DNA of 64,000 nt from Hafnia paralvei ATCC 29927 (GTDB lineage: Bacteria; Pseudomonadota; Gammaproteobacteria; Enterobacterales; Enterobacteriaceae): NCBI RefSeq assembly GCF_001655005.1, contig NZ_LXET01000009.1, forward strand, positions 43,706-107,705, written 5' to 3'. The first letter of the stretch is position 1, and every line of letters begins with the position of its first letter. The notes under the pieces are model-generated. The model searched no databases and was not told the DNA's origin. It saw only the letters and a list, made by a program, of their open reading frames with translations. This document shows, piece by piece, positions 42,758-52,103 of this stretch. The translations under genes and the position numbers were made by a program.

Positions 42758-45663
42758 TATTGATGTGACACCACGATGAGGCGAATCGCATCCAGACGCC
42801 AGCCTGCCTGATCCAGATTCTCAAGGACCTGACGACGGTTGAACTCCAGCGTTTCCAGCTCGTCATCACGAATATTCGGGTTAACGGCTTTCAAGGATTC
42901 CAAACGCGCTAACTCGGCGCTCAGTTTTTCATCTGCTTCGCGCTTCGCTTCGTTGATCAACGCAGTCGCTTGTTCACCAATCAATGCTTCACCTGCCTGT
43001 AGCATAGCGTGCACGTTTGGCTGAACGGCATTGACCAGCTTGCTGGAGGTATGGCGGTTGATCGAGTTCAGCTGACGGTTAAAACTCTCAAACTCGACCT
43101 GAGCCGCCAGATTAGTACCTTTGGCATCGAGCAGCATACGCACCGGCGTTGGTGGCAGGAAGCGGGTCAGTTGCAGATGCTTCGGTGCCTGAGCTTCGAC
43201 CACATAAATGGCTTCCAGCAGCAGTGTTCCAACGGGCAGCGCTTTGTTCTTCAGCAAGGATACGGCGCAGCTACCGGTATCGCCGGAGAGGATTAAATCC
43301 AAGCCGTTACGAATAATCGGATGCTCCCAGCTAATAAACTGAGCGTCTTCACGCGACAGAGCCTGTTCGCGGTCAAAAGTCACGGTACAACCATCCTGCG
43401 GCAGACCAGGGAAATCAGGCACCAGCATATGTTCTGACGGCGTGAGGATGATCATGTTGTCGCTCTGATCGTCCTGATTGATACCAACAATGTCGAACAG
43501 GTTCAGCGCAAAGTTAACCAAACCGACATCGTTATCTTGGTCGGCAATGGCTTCTGCCAGTTCTTGAGCCGCGTCACCGCCGTTAGAATGCATTTCTAGC
43601 AGACGATCGCGCCCTTGCTCCAACTGCGCTTTCAACGCATCGTGCTGAGTACGACACGCTTTGATGAAGTCATCAAAGCCTTCCAACTGAGAAGGCGCCG
43701 CTAAATAACCCAACAGCGTTTGATAGCTGCTGTCATAGATGGTGCGACCGGTTGGGCAGGTGTGCTCAAAGGCATCTAGACCTTCGTGATACCAACGAAC
43801 CAAAACTGACTGCGCGGTGTTTTCCAGGCAAGGAACAAAAATTTTGATGTCGTGGTTCTGGCCAATGCGGTCCAGACGACCGATACGCTGTTCCAGCAAA
43901 TCAGGGTTAAACGGCAGATCGAACATCACCAAATGGTGAGCAAACTGGAAGTTACGTCCTTCGGAACCAATTTCAGAACACAGCAGCACCTGTGCGCCTT
44001 CTTCTTGTGATGCGAAGTAGGCCGCTGCACGGTCACGTTCGATGATGGTCATGCCTTCATGGAATACGGCGGCACGGATCGCTTCACGCTCACGCAGTAC
44101 CTGTTCCAAATTGACCGCTGAAGCCGCCTGAGCACAAATCACCAACACTTTTTCATCGCGGTGTGAGGTCAGGAAGTTCATCAGCCACTCAACGCGTGGA
44201 TCGAAGTTCCACCAGGTTGCGTTTTCGCCCTCAAATTCCTGATAAATACGCTCTGGGTACAGCATATCGTTCGCGCGGGCTTCAACCGTTTTCTTGCTGC
44301 CCATAATGCCGGACACTTTAATCGCGGTTTGATACTGAGAAGGCAACGGCAGGGTGATTTGGTGCAGCTCACGCTGTGGGAAACCTTTCACGCCCTGACG
44401 GGTATTACGGAATAACACGCGGCTAGTGCCATGGCGATCCATCAGCATTTTGACCAGCTCGTTGCGCGCATCTACGCTGCCGGTGCCGCCTGCGTTAGCC
44501 GCTTTCAGTAACGGTTCAATATCTTGCTCGGCGATCATTTCGCTCAGCATATTGAGCTCTTCGTTGGTCAAATGACCATCGTTGAGCAGCAGGGTGACAG
44601 CGTCAGCCACCGGACGATATTTCTGCTGCTCGCTGACGAATTCCTGATAGTCATGGAAGCGGTTTGGATCGAGCAGACGCAGACGTGCGAAGTGGCTCTC
44701 TTGGCCTAATTGCTCAGGAGTTGCTGTCAGTAGCAGTACGCCCGGAATGTGCTCGGCAAGCTGTTCAATCACCTGATATTCGCGGCTAGGAGCATTTTCG
44801 CTCCAGGCCAGATGATGCGCTTCGTCAACGACGAGCAGATCCCAAGAGGCATCGGCCATCTGCTCTAAACGCTGACGGTTGCGACGCACGAAGTCTAGGG
44901 AGCAAATCACCATCTGTTCGGTTTCAAACGGGTTGGTGGCATCCAGCATAGCTTCTGAATAACGAGCATCGTCAAACAGCGAGAAACGCAGGTTAAAGCG
45001 GCGCAGCATTTCGACCAGCCACTGGTGTTGTAGAGTTTCAGGCACCACGATCAGGATGCGTTCTGCGCGACCGGCTAGCAGTTGCTGATGAATAATCATC
45101 CCTGCTTCGATGGTCTTACCCAAGCCCACTTCATCGGCTAATAAAACACGCGGCGCGTGACGTTGGCCGACTTCATACGCAATGTGCAACTGATGAGGGA
45201 TCAGGCTGGCGCGCATGCCGCGCAGACCGCTCCACGGCAGTCGGAACTGCTCGCTTTGATATTTACGCGCACGAAAACGCAGAGCAAAGCGATCCATACG
45301 GTCGATTTGTCCGGCAAACAGGCGGTCTTGTGGTTTGCTGAAGGTCAACTTGCTATCGAGTAATACTTCGCGCATCACGACGTTAGCTTCTTCAGTATCC
45401 AATCGGGTGCCGATATAGATCAGCAGACCATTTTCCTCTTTGACTTCATCTATCTTCAACTGCCAACCGTCATGGCTGGTGATAGTGTCACCCGGGTTAA
45501 ACATAACGCGAGTAATTGGGGAGTCATTACGTGAGTAAAGGCGGTTTTCACCGGTCGCAGGGAAAAGCAATGTCACCATGCGCGCATCCAATGCGACCAC
45601 AGTTCCTAATCCTAATTCGCTTTCCGTATCGCTGATCCAGCGTTGACCTAAGGTAAATGGCAT
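42757..45663 (-). CDS. rapA: RNA polymerase-associated ATPase RapA (HepA)
   Basis: SWI2/SNF2 ATPase that recycles stalled RNA polymerase. Tandem Tudor-like N-terminal domains bind polymerase; the ATPase core shows ADEVGLGKTIEAGMI (Walker A), VVDEAHHL (DEAH box), LLTATPEQ, and in the second lobe LLCSEIGSEGRNFQFAHHLV and QRIGRLDRIGQ. 968 residues, identical in length to E. coli RapA. Upstream partner of rluA, downstream of polB. Confidence 0.98.
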   Translation of the reverse strand: MPFTLGQRWISDTESELGLGTVVALDARMVTLLFPATGENRLYSRNDSPITRVMFNPGDTITSHDGWQLKIDEVKEENGLLIYIGTRLDTEEANVVMREVLLDSKLTFSKPQDRLFAGQIDRMDRFALRFRARKYQSEQFRLPWSGLRGMRASLIPHQLHIAYEVGQRHAPRVLLADEVGLGKTIEAGMIIHQQLLAGRAERILIVVPETLQHQWLVEMLRRFNLRFSLFDDARYSEAMLDATNPFETEQMVICSLDFVRRNRQRLEQMADASWDLLVVDEAHHLAWSENAPSREYQVIEQLAEHIPGVLLLTATPEQLGQESHFARLRLLDPNRFHDYQEFVSEQQKYRPVADAVTLLLNDGHLTNEELNMLSEMIAEQDIEPLLKAANAGGTGSVDARNELVKMLMDRHGTSRVLFRNTRQGVKGFPQRELHQITLPLPSQYQTAIKVSGIMGSKKTVEARANDMLYPERIYQEFEGENATWWNFDPRVEWLMNFLTSHRDEKVLVICAQAASAVNLEQVLREREAIRAAVFHEGMTIIERDRAAAYFASQEEGAQVLLCSEIGSEGRNFQFAHHLVMFDLPFNPDLLEQRIGRLDRIGQNHDIKIFVPCLENTAQSVLVRWYHEGLDAFEHTCPTGRTIYDSSYQTLLGYLAAPSQLEGFDDFIKACRTQHDALKAQLEQGRDRLLEMHSNGGDAAQELAEAIADQDNDVGLVNFALNLFDIVGINQDDQSDNMIILTPSEHMLVPDFPGLPQDGCTVTFDREQALSREDAQFISWEHPIIRNGLDLILSGDTGSCAVSLLKNKALPVGTLLLEAIYVVEAQAPKHLQLTRFLPPTPVRMLLDAKGTNLAAQVEFESFNRQLNSINRHTSSKLVNAVQPNVHAMLQAGEALIGEQATALINEAKREADEKLSAELARLESLKAVNPNIRDDELETLEFNRRQVLENLDQAGWRLDAIRLIVVSHQ

Positions 45664-45893
45664 AGATTATCGACTCAACTTTTTATGTATTGAACACTGA
45701 TGATTGAACAACTACTGCGTAGGCAGCAGGCGCTGCCGTGGGTAAGTGATTTTCACTTGGCCTACATTAATTAGCGATAGCAGGCCGCTTCGTTGCTTTG
45801 AATAAGCAATGAAGTCAATATTTGAAATGAGGGAAGGCCGCTATGTTAATGGATGACAGCGCTTTCGTCACCCCCAAAAAAGATTTGTCTGAA

Positions 45894-48248
45894 TTAAAAC
45901 AGTCCAAGCTGACCAGCAACCAGCGTAGAAAAGTCATCCTGCATGAAGGGTAAAATAGCATCGGCGACCGGCTGAAGCTGGCGCGAGAGGTAATGATCGT
46001 AGTCAATGGGCGCACGTTGGCACTCTAATGGCTCCGGCCCTGCGGTGGTGATGACATAGCTAATCCAGCCGCCGTTTTGATACTGCAACGGACGATTGAG
46101 CTCGCGGTTATATTCATCGGCAATTTTCGCCGCGCGCGCATGAGGTGGGACGTTACGCTGGTAATCGCTCAGCTTTCGTCTTAGGCGTTTACGATAAACC
46201 AGTCTGTCATCGAATTCAGCGTTCATCAGACGAGCCGCATAATCACGAATAAACTCCTGATACGGCTGTTTGAGGAAAATACGTTGATACAGTTCTTGCT
46301 GAAATTGCTGTGCCAAAGGCGTCCAGTCACTGCGCACGGTTTCCATTCCTTTGTACACCATTTCATCGCCTTTAAGCCCTGCATAGCGTTTTTTACTGCC
46401 CAGTTCGGCACCGCGAATGGTTGGCATTAAGAAGCGGCGATAGTGACATTCATATTCTAATTCTAATGCACTTTCTAAACCGTATTCGGTGCGAAGATGC
46501 TCTTTCCACCACTGGTTTACGACGGTAATGAGATGTTGTCCAATGGCGGCGGCTTGCTGTTCGTCGTGTGCCCGATTAAGCCACACAAAGGTCGAGTCGG
46601 TATCTCCGTAAATCACGGGATAGCCTTCAGCCTCGATCAACTCTCGGGTGCGGCGCATAATTTCGTGTCCGCGCATGGTGATCGATGATGCCAAACGCGG
46701 ATCGAAGAAGCGGCAACCGCTTGAGCCAAGCACACCATAAAAGGCGTTCATGATGATCTTTAACGCCTGTGAGAGCGGCGCATTCTTCTCTCGTTTGGCG
46801 GCTTCGCGCCCCTGCCAGATTTGGCTAACGATGTCTGGTAAACAGTGCTGTGCGCGGGCAAAGCGCGCACCGCGAAAACCGGAGATAGAATGCGCGTCGT
46901 CTGGTTGTCGCAAACCTTCAATTAAGCCGACGGGGTCGATAAGAAACGTACGGATAATCGAGGGATACAGGCTTTTATAGTCCAACACCAACACGGAGTC
47001 ATACAAACCGGGGCGCGAATCCATCACAAAGCCGCCGGGGCTCGCCTCTTCTGGCAAATCGCCCTGATTAGGCGCGACAAATCCGACGCGATGCATACGT
47101 GGCAGATAGAGATGGGTAAATGCGGCGACGGAGCCACCGTTACGGTCAGCATTCAGGCCTGTGACCGTCGCGCGCTCAAGCAAAAACGTCATCAAATGCG
47201 TATGGTCAAAAATGCGGGTCACTAGCTCACAGTCTTTCAGGTTGTAATGAGCCAGCGCTGGCTTATCTTCGCGAAAGCGTCGGTCGATCTCCGACATCCG
47301 ACTGTAAGGATCGTCCATGGCTTTACCCTCGCCCAACAGCGTTTGTGAAACGTTTTCTAAGCTGAACGAAGGGAAATTCCAAAATGCGCTTTTGAGCGCC
47401 TCAATGCCGTCAATAATCAACCGGCCGGTGGCAGAGGCAAAAAAATGCCCTTGCTTAAAACCGTGCTCGCGCCATTCTAAAACGTCGCCACCGCGTCCTA
47501 AACGCAGCGGTATCGCGTAGCGTTCGGCGTGTTTTTGCAATACGCGTAGGTCAAATTGGATCAGGTTCCAGCCGATGATCGCATCAGGATCGTGCTGCGC
47601 TATCCACTGATTTAACGCTTCTAATAGCTGAGGACGACTGTTGACATAGATCAGTTCGAAATCTAACTGACTGGCATCACCGTTTTCTGGCCCCAACATA
47701 TAGACCACGCGCTGGCCACAGCCATGAAGTCCGATGGAATAGAGTTCACCGTGCATGGTGGTTTCGATATCCAACGAGACTAGCTTAAGCGTGGGGCGAT
47801 AGGAGGGGTTCGGTTTCAATTGGGTATTACGCCAAACGCCTTGAGTATCCTGATGGCCAGAAAACCACACCGGAGCACAGATGAAACGCTCCATCAGATA
47901 GCGATCCGGTGGGCGAATATCGGCCTCATACAGCGTGATTCCATGTTCCTTGAATGTCTTTTCAAGGTTCATCAGTTGGCGATAGCTGTGACAATAGACG
48001 CCGACCACGGGACGATGATGAAAATCCTTCATCGGCAATGGTTTGATTTCCACATGACGTTCGCTATGCAGCAGTTTTTCAGCTTGTGGAAGCTGCTCCG
48101 CGGGCAAAAAGGCCACTGCTTTCTGCGGCGGTAGAATAACTTTTTGTGGTCCATTATCGGTTGCCAGCCACAGCTCCACCGACACGCCGGCCGGTGTATC
48201 CCGCCAATGACGGGTGAGGACGAAGCCTTGCTGTGGGGATTGGGTCAT
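45894..48248 (-). CDS. polB: DNA polymerase II
   Basis: B-family replicative-type polymerase with 3'-5' exonuclease; SOS-induced repair and translesion enzyme in E. coli. Exonuclease motif I is LVSLDIETTMHGELYSIGL (near residue 155); polymerase motifs are LDYKSLYPSIIR, the NAFYGVLGSSGCRFFD block and VIYGDTDSTFVWL. 784 residues, one more than E. coli. The 230-base gap to rapA shows nothing I can call. No clear LexA box was found upstream. Confidence 0.98.
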   Translation of the reverse strand: MTQSPQQGFVLTRHWRDTPAGVSVELWLATDNGPQKVILPPQKAVAFLPAEQLPQAEKLLHSERHVEIKPLPMKDFHHRPVVGVYCHSYRQLMNLEKTFKEHGITLYEADIRPPDRYLMERFICAPVWFSGHQDTQGVWRNTQLKPNPSYRPTLKLVSLDIETTMHGELYSIGLHGCGQRVVYMLGPENGDASQLDFELIYVNSRPQLLEALNQWIAQHDPDAIIGWNLIQFDLRVLQKHAERYAIPLRLGRGGDVLEWREHGFKQGHFFASATGRLIIDGIEALKSAFWNFPSFSLENVSQTLLGEGKAMDDPYSRMSEIDRRFREDKPALAHYNLKDCELVTRIFDHTHLMTFLLERATVTGLNADRNGGSVAAFTHLYLPRMHRVGFVAPNQGDLPEEASPGGFVMDSRPGLYDSVLVLDYKSLYPSIIRTFLIDPVGLIEGLRQPDDAHSISGFRGARFARAQHCLPDIVSQIWQGREAAKREKNAPLSQALKIIMNAFYGVLGSSGCRFFDPRLASSITMRGHEIMRRTRELIEAEGYPVIYGDTDSTFVWLNRAHDEQQAAAIGQHLITVVNQWWKEHLRTEYGLESALELEYECHYRRFLMPTIRGAELGSKKRYAGLKGDEMVYKGMETVRSDWTPLAQQFQQELYQRIFLKQPYQEFIRDYAARLMNAEFDDRLVYRKRLRRKLSDYQRNVPPHARAAKIADEYNRELNRPLQYQNGGWISYVITTAGPEPLECQRAPIDYDHYLSRQLQPVADAILPFMQDDFSTLVAGQLGLF

Positions 48249-48443
48249 CGTGGTGCTTTTGGCCGATAAAGGGAAAGTATTGATTGCTAGTATGAGTATT
48301 TATACAGTGGTTGTCTACGGGGTGCTTGGCTCTTGTATGTTAGAACGATGTAATGTTTCGTACGCCTAATGCACCGAAACTGATATGCACTCCGTGCCAG
48401 CGTCCGAGCAAGGCAGCTCAATCTCCGACTTCCATCCAGATTA

Positions 48444-48668
48444 TTTCTATACTAGAACGGTGAAGGTTTTCGTCCGCCCGTCAGCATTTGTGTTTCCATG
48501 ACACGGCTGGCGTAGGCGTCCGACGAGCGGTTGCCAGCGCGCAACCTCTCGACTCTCGCGCTTTTTACCGCGTCGCTTGGCCGACCGGTCTCAGAGCGCA
48601 CATCCTGTACGCCCTCGACCTACCGCCATCTTCCCTGATGGCGGTTCTAAAATGCATTCTTTCAACAC
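48444..48668 (+). repeat. Intergenic repeat unit 1 (tandem copy)
   Basis: About 225 bases repeated almost exactly at 48686-48911, with a start-to-start period of 242. It begins TTTCTAT, continues through GGTGAAGGTTTTCGTCCGCC and a GTGTTTCCATG core, and ends with a strong hairpin ACCGCCATC-N6-GATGGCGGT (48622-48645) and TCTTTCAACAC. Open frames inside (products beginning MCFHDTAGV) look spurious. Confidence 0.85.
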
Positions 48669-48685
48669 AAAAATACGTCAGAACC

Positions 48686-48911
48686 TTTCTATGTAAAAAT
48701 GGTGAAAGTTTTCGTCCGCCCGTCAGCGTTTGTGTTTCCATGAAACTGCTGGCGTAGGCGTCCGACGAGCGGTTGCCAGCGCGCAACCTCTCGACTCTCG
48801 CGCTTTTTTACCGCGTCGTTTGGCCGACCGGTCTCGGAGCGCACATCCTGTACGCCCTCGACCTACCGCCATCTTCCCTGATGGCGGTTCTATCATGCAT
48901 TCTTTCAACAC
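48686..48911 (+). repeat. Intergenic repeat unit 2 (tandem copy)
   Basis: Second direct copy of the unit at 48444-48668, differing by scattered substitutions and one extra T in the CGCTTTTTTA stretch. It also ends with the hairpin ACCGCCATC-N6-GATGGCGGT (48865-48888). Confidence 0.85.
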
Positions 48912-48932
48912 GAAAAAACAAAACAATATTGT

Positions 48933-48956
48933 TTTGCCTTTGCCTTTGCCTTTGCC
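48933..48956 (+). repeat. Hexanucleotide run (TTTGCC)4
   Basis: Four exact tandem copies of TTTGCC, preceded by an A/T-rich stretch with AACAATATTGTT. No gene overlaps it, so it is a simple-sequence tract and not a contingency switch I can assign. Confidence 0.85.
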
Positions 48957-48979
48957 TTTTTAATCGTTTAAGTCTTGGT

Positions 48980-49169
48980 AGGGAGAGCCGCCGATACAGG
49001 GATGTATCGGCGGAGTTTGGGGCGCCCTGGATGGGCGATACCAAACCGGAGCGGGAATGGCGTCTCGGATAAAAGCGCGCGAGTTGAGAGCCCCCGCGCA
49101 ACGGGGCTCTCATCGGTCGCCTTCGCCAGCAGTTTCATGGAAACGCATTTGCTGACCGGCGAACGAAAT
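48980..49169 (-). repeat. Inverted, diverged copy of the intergenic repeat
   Basis: On the minus strand this reads TTTCGTTCGCCGGTCAGC, GCGTTTCCATGAAACTGCTG, then CTCGCGCGCTTTTATCC and GCTCCGGTTTGG: the same order of blocks as the two direct units, and nearly identical to the copy at the end of the window. It contains several strong hairpins (CCGCCGATACA-N4-TGTATCGGCGG; GAGAGCCCC-N8-GGGGCTCTC). Confidence 0.75.
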
Positions 49170-49231
49170 CTTACACAGCTGCTTCATAAACGGTTGGCGA
49201 ACGAAATATGACACAGTCGCTTCATAATCGT
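49158..49231 (+). repeat. Short tandem duplication, 38-bp period
   Basis: GGCGAACGAAAT followed by an ACACAG and GCTTCATAA block occurs at 49158 and again at 49196. It lies at the outer edge of the inverted repeat copy. Confidence 0.7.
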
Positions 49232-49371
49232 CATTCAGCCGAAATCCCCACCATTACCTATACTCATTAAGTTACTCATTTGTAAATAAACGTTTATCCC
49301 CTCAATGAGATGTTGACGACAAAGAGGGCGCTACGCAAAATCGCTGGCTCATTATTTCCGGTGGAAGAATT

Positions 49372-50139
49372 ATGGAAGCATACCTGCAACACTTGGTGAC
49401 TCAGTCAGTGGCCTACTCATTGATCGCCGTATTTTTAGTGGCGTTTTTAGAGTCTCTGGCGTTGGTGGGGCTGCTTTTGCCGGGAACCGTCATGATGGCG
49501 ACGCTAGGTGCTCTGATCGGTAGTGGACAGGTGAATTTTTACTATGCTTGGGGCGTGGGGATTTTGGCGTGTTTTGCTGGTGACTGGATTTCATATTTTA
49601 TTGGCCGCGCCTTTAAAGATCCATTACATCGTTGGTCATTTATCAAGAAGAATAAAGCGCTGCTGGATAGAACAGAACATGCGCTGCATCGTCATAGCAT
49701 GATGACAGTGTTGATTGGACGCTTCGTAGGCCCTACTCGTCCCGTTGTGCCGATGGTGGCGGGAATGTTGGCGCTCCCACCGCGCAAATTTATTCCACCC
49801 AATATCATTGGCTGTATTACGTGGCCGCCGGTTTATTTCTTTCCAGGCATTCTGGCGGGAGTGGCGATTGATATCCCCGCCGGTAGTGGCAGTACGCTAT
49901 TCAAAGTGCTGCTCGCGTTAGTTGTGGTATCGATTTGGATTGCTGGCTGGCTAAGTTGGCGCTGGTGGCGAGAAGGGAAACGCTCGGCGGATAAACTCTC
50001 TCAGTGGTTAACACCGCTGCGCCTGCGTATCGCCACCGTGACCATGTGGGGTTTGGCCGCAGTGAGTTTTGTCTTTATGCACAACCATCCCCTCATGCCC
50101 ATTTATCGCTCGCTATTGTGGAAGGTGGTGCATTTTTAA
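49372..50139 (+). CDS. yabI: DedA-family membrane protein YabI
   Basis: 255-residue inner-membrane protein of the DedA/VTT family, implicated in lipid-carrier or phospholipid flipping and envelope homeostasis. Conserved features: FLESLALVGLLLPGTVMM near residue 25, GDWISYFIGRAF, and GRFVGPTRPVVPMVAGM. About five hydrophobic segments. Length and neighbourhood (next to thiQPB) match E. coli YabI (254 aa). In E. coli araC lies upstream; here repeats do. Confidence 0.94.
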   Translation: MEAYLQHLVTQSVAYSLIAVFLVAFLESLALVGLLLPGTVMMATLGALIGSGQVNFYYAWGVGILACFAGDWISYFIGRAFKDPLHRWSFIKKNKALLDRTEHALHRHSMMTVLIGRFVGPTRPVVPMVAGMLALPPRKFIPPNIIGCITWPPVYFFPGILAGVAIDIPAGSGSTLFKVLLALVVVSIWIAGWLSWRWWREGKRSADKLSQWLTPLRLRIATVTMWGLAAVSFVFMHNHPLMPIYRSLLWKVVHF

Positions 50140-50149
50140 GGTTAGGGGC

Positions 50150-50170
50150 GGGTTGATACCAGCCCTTGAT
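50150..50170 (+). terminator. Possible terminator of yabI
   Basis: Arms GGGTTG / CAGCCC around ATAC, ten bases after the yabI stop, followed by TTGATATTT rather than a true T-run. Confidence 0.4.
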
Positions 50171-50207
50171 ATTTAACCTTTCTCAGTTTTGTTATGAAAG
50201 CTTGGGG

Positions 50208-51206
50208 TTAACATCCGTCAGTGTTAAAGCTATCGATGACAGAAGATAAATTATCATTCATCGTGTTTGCTTCCTGCTGAGCAGGGGAACCTCGTTGCAT
50301 ACTCGCCATACCTGGGAAGGCGGCGGGGGGAACCGTGGTGTATTCTGTTCTATCATGTTTCAGTTCATTGCTAATAGTGCGCGCTGAGGCTAAAAATAAA
50401 GTCATGCTACTCAGACAGGTACCGCCGGTAACCGTTTTAGTTTTGTCATAGCCTTTAACTAGCGTGTTCATCAAGTTGATATTTTCATCCAGTTTGGCGA
50501 GGCCGGTATTATCCGCTTGAGAAATGGCTTCTTTTATTTCACGGCTAATGAGTTTGCCGTAGTAAATAACGCCTATTTTATAATAGGACAATGATTCTTT
50601 TTTAGCGCTATCGAACGTCTGCTTTATATTTTTCTCATCAAGTATCTGTATCTGTTCTTTAAACTCATTCTCCGCTAACAGAACTTTTTTGAGTTGTTCA
50701 AACAACGCGGGTTCTTTCTCCATAAATAGCTTACCACCGTCTGAAAGATATTCCTTAGTACTTCCATACATGGATAGTTCTTGATTCAGTGGTTCGAGAA
50801 CGTTGAGCGCTTGCAGGTATTGTTCCGCTGCAACGTCCAGTTCAGCGAGGTTTCCTTCCATTTTAAGGGCGTTCTCTAGCCCTTTTTTCTTGCCTTGAAT
50901 ATTATTGTCGTTGACTGCGAAGTAATTTTTTAACGGTTTTTTATTTTCAATGTTGTCGTTGATGAATTGCATCTGCGTCTCAAAATCACCGGAGAAACCA
51001 TCGGTAATGAACTCAGCATTAGCAACATCAATATAAGCATTGTATTTAACTATTTGGTGTTGCTCTTTATCTCTAACCTGTTTCTGCGTGTCGTTCTCTG
51101 ATGTCGCAGTCTTGGTGCTTTTATTATCATCACAGGCAGTGATGGTTGTGGTGCTTGCCAGCAATATGCACAGTGCTAGCTTTTTCCATTTATATAAAAT
51201 TTTCAT
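50208..51206 (-). CDS. YiiG-like DUF3829 lipoprotein
   Basis: 332-residue putative lipoprotein. The signal peptide (KLALCILLASTTTITAC) ends in lipobox TITAC, modifying the Cys at about residue 25. The mature part is polar, largely helical and rich in Lys, Asn and Glu, with YNAYIDVANAEFITDGF after the linker and a closing MNDNLSSVIDSFNTDGC. This matches the YiiG/DUF3829 family (E. coli YiiG about 351 aa). Function unknown. A/T-richer than its neighbours and lodged between yabI and thiQ, so probably acquired. Confidence 0.78.
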   Translation of the reverse strand: MKILYKWKKLALCILLASTTTITACDDNKSTKTATSENDTQKQVRDKEQHQIVKYNAYIDVANAEFITDGFSGDFETQMQFINDNIENKKPLKNYFAVNDNNIQGKKKGLENALKMEGNLAELDVAAEQYLQALNVLEPLNQELSMYGSTKEYLSDGGKLFMEKEPALFEQLKKVLLAENEFKEQIQILDEKNIKQTFDSAKKESLSYYKIGVIYYGKLISREIKEAISQADNTGLAKLDENINLMNTLVKGYDKTKTVTGGTCLSSMTLFLASARTISNELKHDRTEYTTVPPAAFPGMASMQRGSPAQQEANTMNDNLSSVIDSFNTDGC

Positions 51207-51407
51207 ATTTCCCTATTTTGTATTTATAAAATAATGTATCCGGTGACAATTGTATCATGGTGACAATATCTAATTTAGAACAGGAGGGAATAATAATTAT
51301 TAAAATAACAAAACTTATAAAATAATAAATAGAATAAATGATACGCTGAAAATAGATTGCGTAAACTGACGCATTTATCATCTTCTCAGCATATGAATGA
51401 TGTCGAT

Positions 51408-52103
51408 TTAACGTCCTAGTAGCGCCGCAGCCAGCGGATCTTTCCCATCGAGCAAATCTTGGGTGCTGCCGTCGTAGGCGAATCGTCCATCGGCGATCAG
51501 CAACGTGCGCGACGCAATGCGCGCGGCATCATCTAGGTTGTGCGAAACCATCAGCAGAGTGAGGTTTTGCTCTGAACACACCTGTTCCAACAGTTGCAGC
51601 ATCTCGCCACGTAGCGCCGGATCGAGCGCGGAGAAGGGTTCATCGAGCAACAGGATGGGCTGATGACGCAGCAGACAGCGCGCCAGCGCTGCCCGTTGAC
51701 GTTGTCCACCAGAAAGCTGGGACGGCAATCGGGGTAAACAATCGATAATTCCGACCCGCTGCGCAATCTCATGTAAGCGCTGTTTTTGAGTGCGGTTCAA
51801 ACGTAATCCCGCATCAAGCCCTAATCCTAAATTTTGCTCAATGCTCAGATGAGAGAACAGATTATTCTCTTGAAATAACATAGATACGGGGCGCTTAGAG
51901 GGGGGCGTGTTGGTGTGATTGATACCATCAAGCATCACCGTGCCTTTGTCTGCCATGAGAAAACCCGCAATTAACGCCAGCAGAGTGCTTTTGCCTGCGC
52001 CGCTTGGCCCCAATATGGCAATCCGCTCTCCCGCAGAAACATCGAGTGAAAAACGCATCGGCTGATGCTCATAGAGATAAGTGAGATCGTTCAGCGTAAT
52101 CAT
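51408..52103 (-). CDS. thiQ: Thiamine ABC transporter ATPase
   Basis: ATP-binding subunit of the thiamine/TPP importer. It shows Walker A GPSGAGKST (residues ~33-41), the Q-loop in LFQENNLF, the signature LSGGQRQR, and Walker B LLLDEPFSALD. 231 residues against 232 in E. coli. The ATG overlaps thiP by four bases. Third gene of thiBPQ. Confidence 0.97.
   Translation of the reverse strand: MITLNDLTYLYEHQPMRFSLDVSAGERIAILGPSGAGKSTLLALIAGFLMADKGTVMLDGINHTNTPPSKRPVSMLFQENNLFSHLSIEQNLGLGLDAGLRLNRTQKQRLHEIAQRVGIIDCLPRLPSQLSGGQRQRAALARCLLRHQPILLLDEPFSALDPALRGEMLQLLEQVCSEQNLTLLMVSHNLDDAARIASRTLLIADGRFAYDGSTQDLLDGKDPLAAALLGR

Larger units (their letters stand above)
48249..49371. other. Gene-free repeat tract between polB and yabI
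   Basis: 1.1 kb with no believable gene. It holds two direct repeat units, a hexanucleotide run, an inverted diverged copy and a 38-base tandem duplication, plus the upstream sequences of polB (left) and yabI (right). In E. coli this interval holds araD, araA, araB and araC. Confidence 0.8.

Noticed and set aside
48249..48300. LexA box upstream of polB
   Set aside because: CTGTATAAATACTCAT on the minus strand has one good half-site but not the required ACAG half; too degenerate to call.
48444..48911. CRISPR array
   Set aside because: Only two long near-identical units with no short repeat/spacer alternation and no cas genes nearby.
48488..49211. Several open frames of 60-100 codons in the repeat tract (products such as MCFHETAGV and METHLLTGER)
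   Set aside because: They fall inside repeated non-coding DNA on both strands and in several frames, diverge in frame between copies, and lack ribosome sites.
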